Position numbers and translations under genes: made by a program. 64,000 nt of DNA from Streptomyces sp. SAI-127 (lineage in GTDB: Bacteria > Actinomycetota > Actinomycetes > Streptomycetales > Streptomycetaceae), in contig NZ_JARXYJ010000001.1 of the NCBI RefSeq assembly GCF_029894425.1, forward strand, positions 682,001 to 746,000, read 5' to 3'. Positions 22,178 to 31,189 of the stretch are shown piece after piece. The notes below the pieces were generated by a model. The model did no database searches and had not been told where the DNA came from. It saw nothing but the letters and a program-made list of their open reading frames with translations. Every line of letters begins with the position of its first letter. Within the stretch, counting starts at the first letter, position 1.

Positions 22178-23092
22178 TCAGCCCGGCCGATGCTCCCAGT
22201 GGCGGTCGGTGCGGGTCAGTTCACGGAAGCCGGCCGAGGTCAGATGGTCGATCGCCACCTGGTCGGTCGAGGGTTCGCAGGCGAGGAGACGGTCCACCCC
22301 GCACAGGCACAGCCATTCGGCGGCCTGGGCGAGGAGCCAGTGCTCCAGACCCGTGCCGTACGCCCCCGGGTCGATGTGCAGGTTGCCGATGTCGGCGAGG
22401 CCGGCGCCGCGGGCGTGCCGTTCCGGGCGGGCCAGGGAGGTGTCGACCTCGATGAAGCCGAGGATGCGCGCGTCGGCGTACGCCGTGAGACGGGTGCCGC
22501 ACTCCCCCAGCGTGCGCTGGACCCTGATGCCCGGGCGGGCCTCGGCGGGCGGCAGGTCGGGCACCCGAGCGATCAGGATCACCTCCGTGTCGCCGACATG
22601 CCTGAAGCCCGCACGTTCGAAGGCGGCACGGATGTGCGGCCAGGTGTGGGGCAGGCCGTAGACCGCGGGGGCGGGCACCTCTCCGCCGGCGTACCGGGCC
22701 CGTACGTTCCACCGGGCGAGCTGGGCCAGGCAGGCGCCCATCAGCAGGTCGGCGGCCTCGTCGGCGTCCGGACGGAAAGAGGCCGGCGGATGGCAGAGGA
22801 ACCAGTCGATCTCACCGATGTCCCGGTAGGCCTCGCCGACCTCCGCGCCGGACCGGTAGCGCAGCAGATGCGCGGCGGCGACCACGTGGTCGCTCTGCTC
22901 GGCGACGAGGGTGACGCGTTCACTCACCCACGGGTCGGTGATGAACTCGTCGGGCTGCCGCTCCAGGGCGCTGAGCACCGTGTTCGTCGAGACGGAGACG
23001 CCGGGGACGACGGCGGCGACATGCGCGTTGACCAGGTCCGTGAGCTGGTCGCGGTCGCCGCGGCGGAAGGGGCGCACCGTGAGCGCGGGCAT
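22178..23092 (-). CDS. GNAT-family N-acetyltransferase
   Basis: 304 residues. The N-terminal half (MPALTVRPFRRGDRDQLTDL) looks like a GNAT beta-alpha start. The C-terminal half holds the clearer acetyl-CoA-binding region (DIGNLHIDPGAYGTGLEHWL, near residue 245) followed by a typical last strand pair (TSAGFREL). It may be two tandem GNAT-like domains. GGAGG stands 7 bases before the ATG. Substrate unknown; the neighbouring VOC gene is divergent. Confidence 0.8.
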   Translation of the reverse strand: MPALTVRPFRRGDRDQLTDLVNAHVAAVVPGVSVSTNTVLSALERQPDEFITDPWVSERVTLVAEQSDHVVAAAHLLRYRSGAEVGEAYRDIGEIDWFLCHPPASFRPDADEAADLLMGACLAQLARWNVRARYAGGEVPAPAVYGLPHTWPHIRAAFERAGFRHVGDTEVILIARVPDLPPAEARPGIRVQRTLGECGTRLTAYADARILGFIEVDTSLARPERHARGAGLADIGNLHIDPGAYGTGLEHWLLAQAAEWLCLCGVDRLLACEPSTDQVAIDHLTSAGFRELTRTDRHWEHRPG

Positions 23093-23272
23093 ACGGGGAC
23101 CTCCGGGTCCTGAGGGGTGTGCGCTGGAGGCCGCCATGCGGTGCGGTACGGGGCGAGGGTACGGCGGTCCGCCCGCCGCGCGCCACCCTGTTGCCGCCGG
23201 ATGGCCGGGACCATGGCCCGGGCTTAGCGTGCTGGAGGGGACCGCAGAGCAACTCGCTCCGGGAGGAACACC

Positions 23273-24037
23273 ATGAAGTTCGACAAGCCGGTGACCGGTG
23301 GTCCCTGCTGGACGGAGCTGGGGACCGACGACGTGGAGGCGGCCAAGCGGTTCTACGCGGAGCTGTTCGGCTGGCGCCCCGAGACGGATCCGCGCTCGGA
23401 GGCCGGGGGCTACACCGTGGCGCACCTCGGCGACGCGGCGGTCGCGGCACTGACCCCCCTGTACCAGGAGTCGCAGCCGGTGGCCTGGAACGTGTCGTTC
23501 GCGGTGACGGACGCCGACGCCGCCGCGCGGAGGCTGACCGAGGCCGGGGGCGCGGTCCTGGTCGGACCGATGGACGTGTTCGACGTGGGCCGTTTCACCG
23601 TGGCCCTCGATCCGGCCGGCGCGGCCTTCCAGCTCTGGCAGGCACGGTCCTTCCCGGGCGCGGGACTGTTCAACGCGCCCGGTTCGCTGGGCTGGGTGGA
23701 GCTGATGACCCGGGCCCCAGAGCGGGCCGAGGCCTTCTACACGACGGTGTTCGGCTGGAGCGTCAACGCCTCGGAGCACTACACGCAGTGGGGTCTGGAC
23801 GGCGCCGACTTCGGCGGCATGGTGACCATGGACGACAAGTTCCCGCCCGAGGTGCCGCCGCACTGGCTGCCTTATTTCGCCGTCGAGGACGTGGACACCA
23901 CCACGGCCACCGCGACCTCGGCGGGCGGCACGGTCCTCATGGAACCCACCTCGGTCCCCGACGGCCCCCGGATCGCCGTTCTGCGGGACCCGCAGGGAGC
24001 GGTGTTCGGCGTGCACCTCGCGGGAGACGACGGCTGA
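23273..24037 (+). CDS. Two-domain VOC (glyoxalase/bleomycin-resistance-like) protein
   Basis: 254 residues with two VOC repeats: residues 1-120 (CWTELGTDDVEAAKRFYAEL, DPAGAAFQLWQ) and 130-254 (GWVELMTRAPERAEAFYTTV, DPQGAVFGVH). This is the common actinobacterial CFP-30B-like architecture. Enzymatic activity is unknown. A strong GGGAGGA precedes the ATG. It is divergent from the GNAT gene. Confidence 0.85.
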   Translation: MKFDKPVTGGPCWTELGTDDVEAAKRFYAELFGWRPETDPRSEAGGYTVAHLGDAAVAALTPLYQESQPVAWNVSFAVTDADAAARRLTEAGGAVLVGPMDVFDVGRFTVALDPAGAAFQLWQARSFPGAGLFNAPGSLGWVELMTRAPERAEAFYTTVFGWSVNASEHYTQWGLDGADFGGMVTMDDKFPPEVPPHWLPYFAVEDVDTTTATATSAGGTVLMEPTSVPDGPRIAVLRDPQGAVFGVHLAGDDG

Positions 24038-24163
24038 GAGACGGGAACGAGAGGCAACGGAACAACGAGACGCGGACGGCAGCCGGGGTCGTACAGCGTC
24101 CAGGCGTGCGTTGATCCTCGGTGCGGCGGCACACGACCGCGGTCCTCGCACCCGGGAGATCCC

Positions 24164-24482
24164 ATGACGCGATCGACTCCTCAACCCCCGCTGCCCTACG
24201 ACGAGTTCCTTGCCCGCGCCACCGCTGACCGGGCGTCGCCGGCTTCCTGCTGAAGTCCTCGCGCGCCACGACGGCATGACGACCGAGCACTCCGACCACG
24301 ACGTGTTCGTCGTTCTCGCCAACGGGTCCTCGGGCGGACTCGCGGCACTCGACGGCGCCCGGGTACTGCTCGACCGGCTCGACGGGGAGATCGCGGACAT
24401 CGTCGCCGCCAAGGCGGCCATCCGCTCGCGGCTTCAGCACCACCTTCTGATTCGTGGGTCGTTCGACGCGTATCGTCCAGAT
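24164..24482 (+). pseudogene. Gene fragments between the VOC gene and a hypothetical gene
   Basis: A well-placed ribosome binding site (CGGGAGATCCC) and ATG at 24164 start a frame (PLPYDEFLARATADRA) that stops after 29 codons and resembles the N terminus of DUF2267 proteins. A second frame (24290-24450) reads RVLLDRLDGEIADIVAAKAA, helical and slightly like a chorismate-mutase-type helix. Both are probably remnants; the assignments are weak. Confidence 0.35.
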
Positions 24483-24866
24483 ATGGACACCACTGCTTCA
24501 CTCCGCGTTCTCGTCATCGGACTTGATCCGTATCGCGTGCCCGGGCCGTGGGATCCCGAGCCGGCAGCCAAGGCGATCGAGGCGGGGCTGACCAAGTTCG
24601 CCGAACACGGCGTGGGCGTGCGGACCTGTCTCATCGGCCTGGATGGAAGTGACGACGTGGAAGCAGTCGTCGGGAACGCGCTGCGGGCCCACCCGTGGAA
24701 GTGCGTCACCGTCGGCGGTGGCCTGCGGCACTCGGACGACCAAGTTGGACTCCTCGAGCAGGTCATCAACCTGATTCGACAGTACGCACCCGATGCAGCC
24801 ATCGCGTTCAACAGCACCCCGGACACCACCTATGAGGCCGCTGCCCGTTGGATCGGGCGCCAGTGA
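24483..24866 (+). CDS. Conserved hypothetical protein
   Basis: 127 residues starting MDTTASLRVLVIGLDPYRV. The composition is that of a globular alpha/beta protein with a Rossmann-like start and VTVGGGLRHSDDQVGLLEQV in the C-terminal half. The frame is open further upstream, but that part is not similar in style, so I start at the ATG at 24483. The ribosome binding site is weak. Function not recognised. Confidence 0.6.
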   Translation: MDTTASLRVLVIGLDPYRVPGPWDPEPAAKAIEAGLTKFAEHGVGVRTCLIGLDGSDDVEAVVGNALRAHPWKCVTVGGGLRHSDDQVGLLEQVINLIRQYAPDAAIAFNSTPDTTYEAAARWIGRQ

Positions 24867-25013
24867 ACTGCACGGCGTGAATCAGGTCCTCGCCTCCGGC
24901 ACGCTGGAGAGGGGCCACCTCATGAGCACGCCCGAGCGGTTCATCCGGGCAACCGAGGCCTGGATCGAAGGCGCCACGGAGACAACTGCCACATGCGCTC
25001 GTGGAACGAGTGG

Positions 25014-25637
25014 TCATGCGGCACGGTGGTGGGGCGCCAGGGTGGCGTGGATCTGGTCGCGGATGTCGGCGAGGACGACTTCGTCGCTGCGGTGCAGGTA
25101 CATGGTGGCGGTGGTGCTGATGTGGACGATCGCGGTGATCACCCGCGCCAGCGTTGCCGCGTCGGCGGGACGGACGTACTCGTCGCGGGTGAGCAGGCCG
25201 GTGATGCCGTCCTCAAGGCGACCGGCGAGGGCTAGACCCGCTTGCCGGTAGGGCTCGGCCGGGTCGCCGAAGACGAGTTCGTGCAGGTAGGTGCGGCCGT
25301 TCTCGATGTGCTCCCTCACGCACTCCACCACGGGACGGATGAGAGCGATGACTGGCTCCAGCGCGCCCTGCCCGACGGCGTCGTTCGCGGCGGCGAGGCC
25401 GACGTCGATGGCGTCGGCGAACTTCTCGTTCTGCACCATGATCAGCAACTCGGCCTTCGTGGACGCATACAGGTAGAGGGTGCCGATCGCGACGTCGGCC
25501 CGGTGGGCGATCTGCTGCGTCGTGACCCCGCTGACACCGCGTTCGACGAACAGCTCGCCGGCTGCGGTCATGATGCGCTCGCGCTTGTCCTGTTTGGCCT
25601 GCTCGCGGCGCCCGATCGGCATGTGACCGCGTCCCAT
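25014..25637 (-). CDS. TetR-family regulator
   Basis: 207 residues. An N-terminal helix-turn-helix (ERIMTAAGELFVERGVSGVT, TQQIAHRADVAIGTLYLYA, residues 15-60) precedes a ligand domain. The ATG ending at 25637 has GGGAGGT four bases before it. The gene is divergent from the oxidoreductase operon at 25.8-29.5 kb and very probably controls it. It is clearly paralogous to the TetR at 32849-33451: both share TTQQIA, GTL(Y/F)LYA and VQN-K segments. The ligand is unknown. Confidence 0.9.
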   Translation of the reverse strand: MGRGHMPIGRREQAKQDKRERIMTAAGELFVERGVSGVTTQQIAHRADVAIGTLYLYASTKAELLIMVQNEKFADAIDVGLAAANDAVGQGALEPVIALIRPVVECVREHIENGRTYLHELVFGDPAEPYRQAGLALAGRLEDGITGLLTRDEYVRPADAATLARVITAIVHISTTATMYLHRSDEVVLADIRDQIHATLAPHHRAA

Positions 25638-25648
25638 GTGGACCTCCC

Positions 25649-25677
25649 TTGACAATAATTCTGAGTGAGCTCATAGT
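25649..25677 (+). promoter_or_regulatory. Promoter and candidate TetR operator
   Basis: TTGACA (25649-25654), 17 bp, then CATAGT (25672-25677) forms a good promoter for the rightward operon. Within the spacer lies CTGAGTGAGCTCATAG (25661-25676), centred on the perfect palindrome TGAGCTCA, placed so that a bound TetR would block RNA polymerase. Confidence 0.65.
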
Positions 25678-25786
25678 TGAGTGTACTCGGGTTTATGGAG
25701 TGAGGCGAGGTGCCAGATGTCGTGCTGGATTCGCCGATATGGTCCCAAACATGAACAAATAGGATGAAGGCAAGGAGCGACGCCCC

Positions 25787-26782
25787 ATGAGAGCGTTCGT
25801 CGTCAGCAAGTACAAGGAGCCGCTGCAGGAGGCGGACGTCCCCGAGCCCACCATGGGGGAGCACGACGTGCTCGTCCGGGTGGAGGCCGCCGGGCTGAAC
25901 CCGCTGGATGAGAAGATCCGCGCCGGTGAGTTCAAGCAGATCCTGCCCTACAAGCTGCCGCTGATTCTGGGCAACGACGTCGCGGGCACCGTCATCGGCG
26001 TCGGGGCGGCAGTTCGCGGCTTCAAGCCCGGGGATGAGGTCTACGCCCGGCCCGACCAGGACCGCATCGGCACGTTCGCCGAGCGAATCGCGGTGGCGGA
26101 GGGCGACCTCGCGCTCAAGCCCGCTTCGATCAGCATGGAAGCGGCGGGCTCGCTGCCGCTGGTGGCCCTCACGGCGTGGCAGGCGCTGGTCGAGCGCGGG
26201 AAGGTCCGACCCGGGCAGAAGGTTCTCATCCACGCCGGCGCCGGCGGGGTCGGTTCGATCGCGATCCAGCTCGCCGCACACCTCGGCGCGAGCGTCGCCA
26301 CGACCGCCGGCCGTTCCAACGAGCACTTCGTGCGCGCGCTTGGCGCGGACACGGTGATCGATTACCGCAGCCAGGACTTCGAGCAGGTCCTGACCGGCTA
26401 CGACCTGGTGCTGGACAGCCTCGGTGGTGAGAATCTCGAGAAGTCTCTGCGGGTGCTCAAGCCCGGCGGCAAAGCCATCGGGATCGCCGGTCCCCCGGAC
26501 CCCGCGTTCGCCCGCGAGGCCGGTCTGAACCCGCTGCTGCGCCTGGCGGTCGCCGGCCTGAGCGGCAAGATCCGCAGGCAGGCGAAGAAGCTCGGGGTGA
26601 CGTATGAGTTCCTGCTCATGCGCGCCAGCGGCGACCAGCTCCGCCAGATCACCACCCTCGTCGACCAGGGCGTGTTGCGCCCGGTCGTGGGCAAGGTGAT
26701 CGGCTTCGACCAGACCCCCCAGGCGCTTCAGTCCCTGTCCCAGGGTGGCATCCGCGGCAAGGCCGTCATCGGCAACAGCTGA
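25787..26782 (+). CDS. NADP-dependent medium-chain oxidoreductase (quinone-oxidoreductase type)
   Basis: 331 residues. A GroES-like N-terminal domain (residues 1-120, GNDVAGTVIGVG) is followed by a Rossmann domain with AGAGGVGS near 150. It lacks the zinc-binding cysteines, as usual for the quinone/enone reductase branch. AAGGAG precedes the ATG. It is the first gene of a four-gene operon opposite the TetR regulator; reduction of an enone or quinone is inferred from family only. Confidence 0.87.
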   Translation: MRAFVVSKYKEPLQEADVPEPTMGEHDVLVRVEAAGLNPLDEKIRAGEFKQILPYKLPLILGNDVAGTVIGVGAAVRGFKPGDEVYARPDQDRIGTFAERIAVAEGDLALKPASISMEAAGSLPLVALTAWQALVERGKVRPGQKVLIHAGAGGVGSIAIQLAAHLGASVATTAGRSNEHFVRALGADTVIDYRSQDFEQVLTGYDLVLDSLGGENLEKSLRVLKPGGKAIGIAGPPDPAFAREAGLNPLLRLAVAGLSGKIRRQAKKLGVTYEFLLMRASGDQLRQITTLVDQGVLRPVVGKVIGFDQTPQALQSLSQGGIRGKAVIGNS

Positions 26783-26832
26783 CTCGCCGCAACCGCGACG
26801 GGGCCACACAGAACACACGAGGAGAATCCGTC

Positions 26833-27699
26833 ATGAGCAGCACCGACACCCCGAACGAAGCCGTCATCACCGCCTACGCGAAGGCCCCGGCCCGCACCGT
26901 CAGCGCCGGTGGCGTCACCTACGCCTACCGCGAGTTGGGACCGAAGGGGGGCATCCCCGTCGTCTTCTTCGTCCACCTCGCCGCGACCTTGGACAACTGG
27001 GACCCGCGCATCATCGACCCCGTCGCGAAGGGCCGTCACGTCATCGCCTTCGACAACCGCGGTGTCGGGGCGTCCACAGGTCAGGTGCCGGACAGCGTCG
27101 AGGCGATGGCCGACGACGCCTACACCTTCATCAAGGCGCTCGGGTACGACAAGATCGACGTCTTCTCCTTCTCTCTCGGCGGCATGGTCGCCCAGGCCCT
27201 GGTGGTGAAGCACCCCGACCTCGTCCGCAAACTCGTCCTCACCGGCACCGGGCCCAAGGGCGGCAAGGACATCGACAAGGTCGTCGGCACCACCTACTGG
27301 GACATCCTGCGCGCCACCTTGACCCGGTCGGACCCCAAGGAGTTCCTGTTCTTCAACCGCAACGCCGTCGGCAAGGCCGCCGGGCGCGCGTTCGTCAACC
27401 GGCTCAAGGAGCGCACCGTCGACCGCGACGCGAAGATCAAGACCAAGGCGTTCCAGACGCAATTGAAGGCGATCACGAATTGGGGGCGCTCCACCCCCGA
27501 CGACCTGTCGAAGATCACCCACCCCACGCTGATCGCCAACGGCGACAACGACCGCATGGTCCCCTCGGTCCTCTCCGAGGACCTGCACCGCCGTATCAAG
27601 GACAGCGAGCTGATCATCTACCCCGACTCAGGTCACGGCGGCATCTTCCAGTACTACGAGGAGTTCGCCCCGCTCGCGGTCGAGTTCCTCGCCCGATGA
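26833..27699 (+). CDS. Alpha/beta hydrolase
   Basis: 288 residues, alpha/beta-hydrolase fold. The nucleophile elbow is FSFSLGGMVAQ (Ser near residue 117), the acid is probably in NGDNDRMVP (near 240), and the His in PDSGHGGIFQY (near 267). An FDNRGVGAS motif occurs before the elbow. GAGGAGA lies before the ATG. The gap to the upstream oxidoreductase is only 50 bp, so it is co-transcribed. Confidence 0.87.
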   Translation: MSSTDTPNEAVITAYAKAPARTVSAGGVTYAYRELGPKGGIPVVFFVHLAATLDNWDPRIIDPVAKGRHVIAFDNRGVGASTGQVPDSVEAMADDAYTFIKALGYDKIDVFSFSLGGMVAQALVVKHPDLVRKLVLTGTGPKGGKDIDKVVGTTYWDILRATLTRSDPKEFLFFNRNAVGKAAGRAFVNRLKERTVDRDAKIKTKAFQTQLKAITNWGRSTPDDLSKITHPTLIANGDNDRMVPSVLSEDLHRRIKDSELIIYPDSGHGGIFQYYEEFAPLAVEFLAR

Positions 27700-27745
27700 C
27701 CACCGCCTGGCAGGAAGAGCCGGCCAGGGAGAGAAGGGCAACACC

Positions 27746-28552
27746 ATGAGCACGCCATCGACCGCCGTACAACTGGACGTGAAGAAGCACCTCACGTCCT
27801 CGATCCTGTTGTGGGTGCGCACCGACCAGCCCCGCCAGACCGGCATGGACTACTGGAAGGGCCCGCACTCGGGGATCATCTCCGCCACCCCGGGCCTGGA
27901 GGAGTACCGCCAGATCCACCTCGCCGAGCACAACCCGGGCCGGTGGCCGGCGACCGGCGGAGTGGAGACCTCCATCCCCGCCGACCGGAAGATCGACGGC
28001 GTCGCGGAAGTCACCTTCCGATCGGCGCTCGCTCCCTCGCAGGGGCGCAAGCAGACGAAGCTGGCCTACGCGGACGAGATCAACGTGTTCCGCCGCACCC
28101 TGCTCTACGCCGGCCCGCCGAACTCGTCCCGCTGGTACGACGTCGCAGGCCCGGACGAGAAGGTCGGTGCTCGCGTCCTGGTCTACCTGCGCCGCAGAGA
28201 CGGGTCCGGCGCAAGCGAGTTCCGGAAGTTCGTCAAGAAGCAGCTCGTCCCCGCGCTCGCCGGAACCGGAGTACTGAAGGAACTGCGCACACAGACGTTC
28301 CTGCCCTGGATCGAAAAGCTCTGGGACACCCCGAACGTCGCCCACGACAACCCCCACGACCAGCGCTTCCACGCCTCCCTCATGCTCGGGTTCACCGACA
28401 CCGCAGCACGGGACGCCTTCTTCACCGGCAACGTGATCCAGGGCCTGTCCGAGCAACTGGCACCGCTGGTCTCCGCGATCCACGCCTACGACGTCACCGC
28501 CGCCCTCACCTACGTCAAGAACGGCGACATCCTCCCGCACTACCAGGAGTGA
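27746..28552 (+). CDS. EthD-like dimeric alpha-beta-barrel protein
   Basis: 268 residues. The N-terminal part (LLWVRTDQPRQTGMDYWKGP, HSGIISATPGLEEYRQIHL) resembles the DYW-x-H start of EthD-like or ferredoxin-like barrel proteins, and the second half may be a second barrel (RVLVYLRRRDGSGASEFRKF). No catalytic motif is obvious. Good AGAAGGG before the ATG, 46 bp after the hydrolase gene. Function not known; its operon suggests a step in small-molecule breakdown or tailoring. Confidence 0.7.
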   Translation: MSTPSTAVQLDVKKHLTSSILLWVRTDQPRQTGMDYWKGPHSGIISATPGLEEYRQIHLAEHNPGRWPATGGVETSIPADRKIDGVAEVTFRSALAPSQGRKQTKLAYADEINVFRRTLLYAGPPNSSRWYDVAGPDEKVGARVLVYLRRRDGSGASEFRKFVKKQLVPALAGTGVLKELRTQTFLPWIEKLWDTPNVAHDNPHDQRFHASLMLGFTDTAARDAFFTGNVIQGLSEQLAPLVSAIHAYDVTAALTYVKNGDILPHYQE

Positions 28553-28670
28553 GCGGCAACCGCCGGGAGCAGGGCCGCCGGACCTGCTCGGCAAACCATC
28601 GGCCCAGGCTTCCCCGCATTGCTGACGCCCCGCCGCCATCCGCTGTCCCTCACACATCTGGAACCAGAAC

Positions 28671-29498
28671 ATGAGCGAGCAGAGCACCATCCACTACGAG
28701 CGCACCTCGCCCCAGGTCGCGAAGGTCACCTTCGCCAACCCGCCCGTCAACCTCATCGTCGGCGAGACCGTCCTGCGGCTCATCCAGATCGTCGAGGAAC
28801 TGGCCACCGACCCGGACATCCAGGTCGTGGTGTTCGACAGCGCCACCCCCGACTTCTTCTACAACCACTTCGACCTGGCCGCCGCCGACTTCCCCGCCCC
28901 CGAGGACGAGCACGCAGTGCCGGCCTGGACGAACCTGGTCCTGGCACTCTCCAAAGCGCCCTACATCACCATCGCGGCCATCCGCGGACGCACCCGCGGC
29001 GGCGGGAACGAACTCGCCCTCGCCCTCGATCTGCGGTACGCCAGCCGGGAGAAAGCGATCTTCGGGCAGCCGGAGGTCGGCAGCGGACTGCTCCCCGGCG
29101 GTGGCGGCACCGAGCGCCTCCCCCGCGCCATCGGGCGCGACCGCGCCCTGGAAGCCATCCTCACGAGCGACGACTACGACGCCGACACCGCCGAACGCTG
29201 GGGCTGGACCACCCGTACCCTCCCCGACAGCGAACTCGACGCCTTCGTCGACACGATCGTCCGCCGGCTCGCCTCATTCGACCGCACCTCACTCGCCTCG
29301 GCCAAAGCCCAGATCAACCGCGCCTCCCTGCCCCCGGACGCGGATCTGATCGCCGCCTACGGCGAGTTCGCCCACTCCCTCACCCTCCCCGGCTTCCTCG
29401 CCCGCGCCGCCGGAACGCAGGCCATCGTCGAGCAGGCCGGCATCGACTTCGAGTACCGCCTGGGGCATTACATCGGCGCCGCCAACCGGGGATGGTGA
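28671..29498 (+). CDS. Enoyl-CoA hydratase/isomerase-family protein
   Basis: 275 residues, crotonase fold. The first oxyanion-hole segment is FFYNHFDLAA (residues 62-72) and the second IRGRTRGGGNELALALDLRYA (near 105-125). FGQPEVGSGLLPGGGGTERL follows. The usual Glu of the second active-site position is kept (PEVG). It is the last gene of the operon; no ribosome binding site is strong. CoA-ester hydration is inferred from family. Confidence 0.85.
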   Translation: MSEQSTIHYERTSPQVAKVTFANPPVNLIVGETVLRLIQIVEELATDPDIQVVVFDSATPDFFYNHFDLAAADFPAPEDEHAVPAWTNLVLALSKAPYITIAAIRGRTRGGGNELALALDLRYASREKAIFGQPEVGSGLLPGGGGTERLPRAIGRDRALEAILTSDDYDADTAERWGWTTRTLPDSELDAFVDTIVRRLASFDRTSLASAKAQINRASLPPDADLIAAYGEFAHSLTLPGFLARAAGTQAIVEQAGIDFEYRLGHYIGAANRGW

Positions 29499-29539
29499 CG
29501 TGTGTGGTGATCCCTGCGGTAGGCCGGAGTCATTCGATA

Positions 29540-29951
29540 CGCGCAGGGTGGAGGGCGACCGCGGAGCGGCAGCTGTTGCGCGAGCGGATCCGGTACGAGG
29601 CGGGTGAGCGGTTCGGTCGCGGTGAGAGAACCGCGGTGATCGTGGGACCGCGCTCGCCTCCGCGGGGCCGCCGAAACTGCCCAAGGTGGCCGATGAGCCG
29701 TTCGCTGTCCTCGAGAAGGAGCCGGCACGGGGCCCGGCGCGTGACTGGGAGGACCAGCGCTGGACGCCGGCCCGGATCAGAGTGCTGATCGCCCGGAGGT
29801 TCCGGATGGACTGATCGTCGGCAGCGGTGTGTCGGCTGCTGCACCCGCACGGATGGTCCTGGCAGTCACCGGCCCGCCGGGCGCTGGAGCGCAACGAGCA
29901 GGCGGTGGGTCTGTGGAAGAAGGATGTGTGGCCGCAGGCGGAATGACTGCG
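29540..29951 (+). pseudogene. Winged-helix transposase remnant (IS630 type)
   Basis: Pieces of one protein are spread over frames: LLRERIRYEAGERFGRGERT, then PKLPKVADEPFAVLEKE, then WEDQRWTPARIRVLIARRFR, then a stop, then VCRLLHPHGWSWQSPARRAL and NEQAVGLWKKDVWPQAE. This is the winged helix-turn-helix ORF A typical of IS630-type elements in Streptomyces. At least one frameshift and an in-frame stop make it inactive. The following 120 bp to 30074 show no assignable gene. Confidence 0.75.
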
Positions 29952-30074
29952 GCCAGCGCTGGGCGTACATCGTCTTGGCGCCGCTGGTCGCGTTACATCC
30001 AACTCCGCCCCGACCTGATCGGCGACAACCCCAAGAGCTCAGTAGTCGTCCTTGTGAACCGCGTGGGTTGAGGC

Positions 30075-30605
30075 GTCAGTTGGAGCGCTGATCAGCTGCT
30101 GGAGCTCCACCAGCTCCGCGGTCGCGTGGTATTCGCTGTGGAACCCCAGGCTCAGGTCGGTGATCTCGTACTCGAACAGCACGTCGACCATCAGGTCCGC
30201 CAAGTGCGCGTCGGCGCAGGCTGTCGGTGGCGACGGTGATGAGGCCGAGGGTGTCCCTGATGAACACCGGGCTGGGGTGGGTGTGCAAGGTGGCCTGCCA
30301 CCATGCGGTCCAGACGTTGCGAAGTGCGTCGGCCAGGGGCGCGTCCCAGGTGCTCCAGCCTGCCTCGACCAGGCGGGTGGCGATCAGCTCCTCGGTGACG
30401 TGGAACTGACCGGCGACAAGGGGGCGGATGATGCACGGGACGAGACGGCGGTAGAGACGCGGGAAGTCGTCCCAGTGGCTGGGCACCTCTCCGGCTGCCG
30501 CGGACACCATGTCGTCGGGTATGAGGTGCAGCGGCCTGGAGAGTTGGGCGAGTCCCTCCTCGCCGTAGCAGTACGTGCAACCCCCGACGGGGAACGGAAG
30601 AGGCG
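30075..30605 (-). pseudogene. Frameshifted conserved hypothetical gene
   Basis: Read leftward, one frame gives FPVGGCTYCYGEEGLAQL, WDDFPRLYRRLVPCIIRPL and DALRNVWTAWWQATLHTHP, with a conserved-protein look. Near 30215 it must shift frame to continue as HLADLMVDVLFEYEITDLSL. The start is also lost: no start codon precedes PFPVGG in its frame, while NAKALSA sits in a neighbouring frame. Two frameshifts therefore separate parts of one gene. Function not recognised. Confidence 0.55.
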
Positions 30606-30606
30606 C

Positions 30607-31035
30607 TCAGGGCCTTCGCGTTCGGTTGATGAGAAGCATGGCCAAGCAGACGACGGAGCAGGCCAGTCCTGCGTACAGCAAAGGTGTGGCCCAGAACCAC
30701 ACCTCTTCGGTGCTGTGGCCGCTGGTCCAGTGACAAGTGATGGATGGAGGGAAAGCGTCCACGTTCACCGATGTCAGGCTGAAGTCCCGTCCAGCATCCA
30801 TGTACACGCCGTCGCCGGTCCTGGAGCCGCACACGTCGAGCGGGTTCGTGAAAGCGAGCCCGTAGACAGTTCCGGCCCCGTAGGCGGCGATGGTTGCTGC
30901 GCTGCCGAGCACGGCCCAGCGGGCCGGCTGCGAGGGCTTCTTCCTGGTCACCCACAACGCGTAGGGGAGCGTCCCGGCCGCGAAGAGGAAGATGGTAATC
31001 GCGGGCGGCCCAATCAACGCGAACAAAGACACCAT
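30607..31035 (-). CDS. Small membrane protein, hypothetical
   Basis: 142 residues from the ATG at 31035 (MVSLFALIGPPAITIFLFAA); a GTG 33 bp upstream is also open. It has about four hydrophobic segments: residues 1-25, 40-65, and two near the C terminus (WFWATPLLYAGLACSVVCLA). A polar extracytoplasmic loop with two cysteines lies between. Function unknown. It runs directly into the broken gene downstream. Confidence 0.55.
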   Translation of the reverse strand: MVSLFALIGPPAITIFLFAAGTLPYALWVTRKKPSQPARWAVLGSAATIAAYGAGTVYGLAFTNPLDVCGSRTGDGVYMDAGRDFSLTSVNVDAFPPSITCHWTSGHSTEEVWFWATPLLYAGLACSVVCLAMLLINRTRRP

Positions 31036-31189
31036 GCACCCCGACACTACTTCGAGTGGAGAGACCACTGCTGGTTCGCTCCGTCCTCAGCTCGCCGGAA
31101 AGTTCCCGTTGTGGCGTGCTGTGCAAGGTTGTCGTCGAACTCAGCTTCCACTGGAGTCCGTTCAGACGCCGCCAGCAGATAAGTACACA

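Noticed and set aside
22178..24421. A 747-codon minus-strand frame upstream of the GNAT gene
   Set aside because: The part beyond 23092 is opposite the VOC gene and non-protein-like; a good ribosome binding site fixes the GNAT start at 23092.
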